Of a stretch of 34,253 nucleotides of DNA, positions 33,137 to 34,253 are shown piece by piece. This DNA is from an uncultured bacterium (lineage in GTDB: Bacteria > Bipolaricaulota > Bipolaricaulia > UBA7950 > UBA9294), in contig CAJVYM010000014.1 in NCBI GenBank assembly GCA_913009415.1, positions 1 through 34,253 on the forward strand. Direction: 5' to 3'. The stretch's first letter is position 1; each line of letters opens with the position of its first letter. The notes below the pieces were generated by a model. It searched no databases, was not told the origin of the DNA, and saw only the letters and a program-made list of their open reading frames with translations. The translations under genes and the position numbers were made by a program.

Positions 33137-33145
33137 TGGTATAAT
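33137..33145 (+). promoter_or_regulatory. Extended -10 promoter with no clear gene
   Basis: TGGTATAAT matches the extended -10 consensus exactly; TTCATA sits 17 bases upstream as a partial -35. Downstream come AGGAGGT, a nine-codon frame starting TTG GAA CCC, and an 8-bp inverted repeat AAGATCTG/CAGATCTT (33195-33226). It may drive a small RNA or leader. Confidence 0.45.
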
Positions 33146-33886
33146 ATGATTTGTGTATCCCGAACAGAAGGAGGTAAAGCAGGGGTTGGAACCCAAGATC
33201 TGTTTTTTTAGGTAAGCACAGATCTTCTCTGAGTCAACGGTGCTCCTTGTCTTAGAGTAAATTATCCAATGAATGATGGAGGAGCTCAATCGCACATCCG
33301 CTACTTGGTTAAGCACCGATTTTCGCGCGGGTATAACCGTCACAGCGATATAACATTTGACCGACAGTGGGATGCTACCGAAACTTCAGGACAAGGTTAG
33401 ATCCTCCAGGGCCAGGCAGCTGTTGTGGGCAAGCGTTCTACGAACGAGGCACGCAGGGCTTCGTAGCGCTGTTGCCAGTCGTTCTCAGGATGAGCCTAAA
33501 GAAGCTAGTATCGCGCATGGATAATATTATATGCTATGACGCTTACATGTCAAGTTCTCGAAACATAAAACTTAATCATTGACATGCATCCCTCGCGAGG
33601 AGCAATTGTGCTAAAACGTCAATATGCTGAACTGGCCGGAATTAGCACATAACTTGTGCGTTCATACTGGTGAAGGAAGAAACTCATTGTTTGTGTTCTA
33701 ACAGTTGGATGGTTTACTCAAACCGTCATACGTACTAACATCCGTCTACGGTATGCCAAGCTGCGACAAGGAAGGCAAAGCAGTTAGTATGGCCTCTTGC
33801 GGGATTGAGACGCTAGACAGATGCACACCAATCAGCCAAAATCATTAGCCCAAAGTTCGCGCGAAAATCGATGTTAAGGAGATTTT

Positions 33887-34180
33887 ATGAAGAAGATCGT
33901 TCTGATAGTAGGCGTATTGCTTTGCCTCATGTTCATCATTGTGGCTACTCCTCGTGCTCAAGTGCCGCGAGTCGCTATTAAACTGCAGCAGATAGCTTTC
34001 CCTTGGGGAAACACGTGGGGACTAGTTCAGCTAAGGTTCCCGCTAGGATCTCTCACGGTTAGCCCTACTGTGGGAATCAGTTATTATGGTCTACCCAACA
34101 CCTTAAAGTATCTATACGTTGGCATTGAGGAAGTGTCCCCCTGGTTGTTAAAACTTGACGATGGCCTCAGGCAGCGGTAA
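33887..34180 (+). CDS. Small exported protein of unknown function
   Basis: The 97 residues begin with a signal peptide (KKIVLIVGVLLCLMFIIVATPRA, probable cleavage before QVP). The mature part of about 70 residues is rich in aromatic and beta-forming residues (IAFPWGNTWGLVQLRFPLGSLTVSPTVGISYYG). No known domain is recognised. AAGGAG lies eight bases upstream of the ATG. Another gene with a strong ribosome site starts 34 bases downstream, so the two may be co-transcribed. Confidence 0.72.
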   Translation: MKKIVLIVGVLLCLMFIIVATPRAQVPRVAIKLQQIAFPWGNTWGLVQLRFPLGSLTVSPTVGISYYGLPNTLKYLYVGIEEVSPWLLKLDDGLRQR

Positions 34181-34214
34181 AGCTGTCGAAAGAAAAGAAA
34201 AAGGAGGCCACCGT

Positions 34215-34253
34215 ATGAACAAAGGTAGCGTTTTACAGGCGCTTGGTCAAGTA
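34215..34253 (+). CDS. Start of a gene cut by the window edge
   Basis: ATG at 34215 follows AAGGAGG with good spacing and opens MNKGSVLQALGQV before the window ends. Thirteen codons are too few to identify it. Confidence 0.6.
   Translation, partial: MNKGSVLQALGQV

Larger units (their letters stand above)
32473..33886. other. Long gap with relics and orphan signals
   Basis: About 1.4 kb without an intact gene. It holds a TPR-gene remnant (32824..33030) and an orphan promoter with a ribosome site and hairpin (33137-33226). A 52-codon open frame (about 32616-32774, MARAGLKAMSRSVYERYEYG) with weak initiation signals is also present but not called. ORFs 32990..33343 (minus) and 33367..33582 (plus) match nothing I know. 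The stretch 33590-33880 shows nothing recognisable. Confidence 0.5.

Overview
The window reads as about 34 kb of chromosome from an uncultured, moderately GC-rich, probably anaerobic bacterium. Lineage cannot be fixed from sequence alone. Several PKD/lamin-tail secreted proteins, an endonuclease Q homologue, a lactate dehydrogenase of clostridial flavour and a repair gene set would suit a candidate phylum such as Bipolaricaulota/Acetothermia, but that is a guess. Genes are tightly packed in the first 20 kb. The second part has longer gaps holding decayed genes and mobile elements.

Layout. 0.2-3.3 kb (minus): a polar amino acid ABC importer (binding protein, permease, ATPase, permease), closed by a bidirectional terminator. 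3.5-7.7 kb (plus): a beta-rich exported protein, a sigma-like protein without region 4.2, a CPBP protease, a well-formed promoter driving tRNA-Met(CAT), an RNase H-fold protein, D-aminoacyl-tRNA deacylase and ribosomal protein L32. 8.1-12.9 kb (plus): ftsZ carrying an extra N-terminal DnaA_N-like domain, followed closely by a soluble five-PAS histidine kinase and an OmpR-type regulator. 12.9-15.3 kb (minus): a secreted lamin-tail/seven-PKD protein. 15.5-20.4 kb: Fpg/MutM glycosylase, a class V aminotransferase, an alkyltransferase-like protein, a PKD lipoprotein, endonuclease Q and a tandem ACT protein; three of these recognise damaged DNA.

20.8-22.5 kb: an orphan HicB-like protein, then a strikingly AT-rich HD-GYP gene ending in a stem-loop with the architecture of an integron attC site (15-bp stem, two extrahelical bases 6 bp apart, outer R boxes). 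It looks like an integron gene cassette with no integrase in view. 22.5-24.3 kb: gene-poor DNA with a GNAT acetyltransferase broken by three frameshifts. 24.35-29.25 kb (plus): lactate dehydrogenase, an ammonium transporter with a ten-G tract, and a secreted VIT/VWA protein. 29.4-30.3 kb (minus): a group II intron ribozyme that has lost nearly all of its reverse transcriptase. 30.5-32.5 kb (minus): an FAD-dependent oxidoreductase and a small exported protein. 32.5-34.25 kb: mostly non-coding DNA with a TPR-gene relic, then a small exported protein and the start of another gene.

The most unusual items are the DnaA_N-like/FtsZ fusion inside a cell-division plus two-component operon, and the attC-bounded HD-GYP cassette. 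Two dispersed repeat families (one copy of each in the first 200 bases, a second copy elsewhere) and the RT-less intron add to a picture of moderate mobile-element activity. All calls come from reading the sequence and the supplied ORF track; no database search was run.
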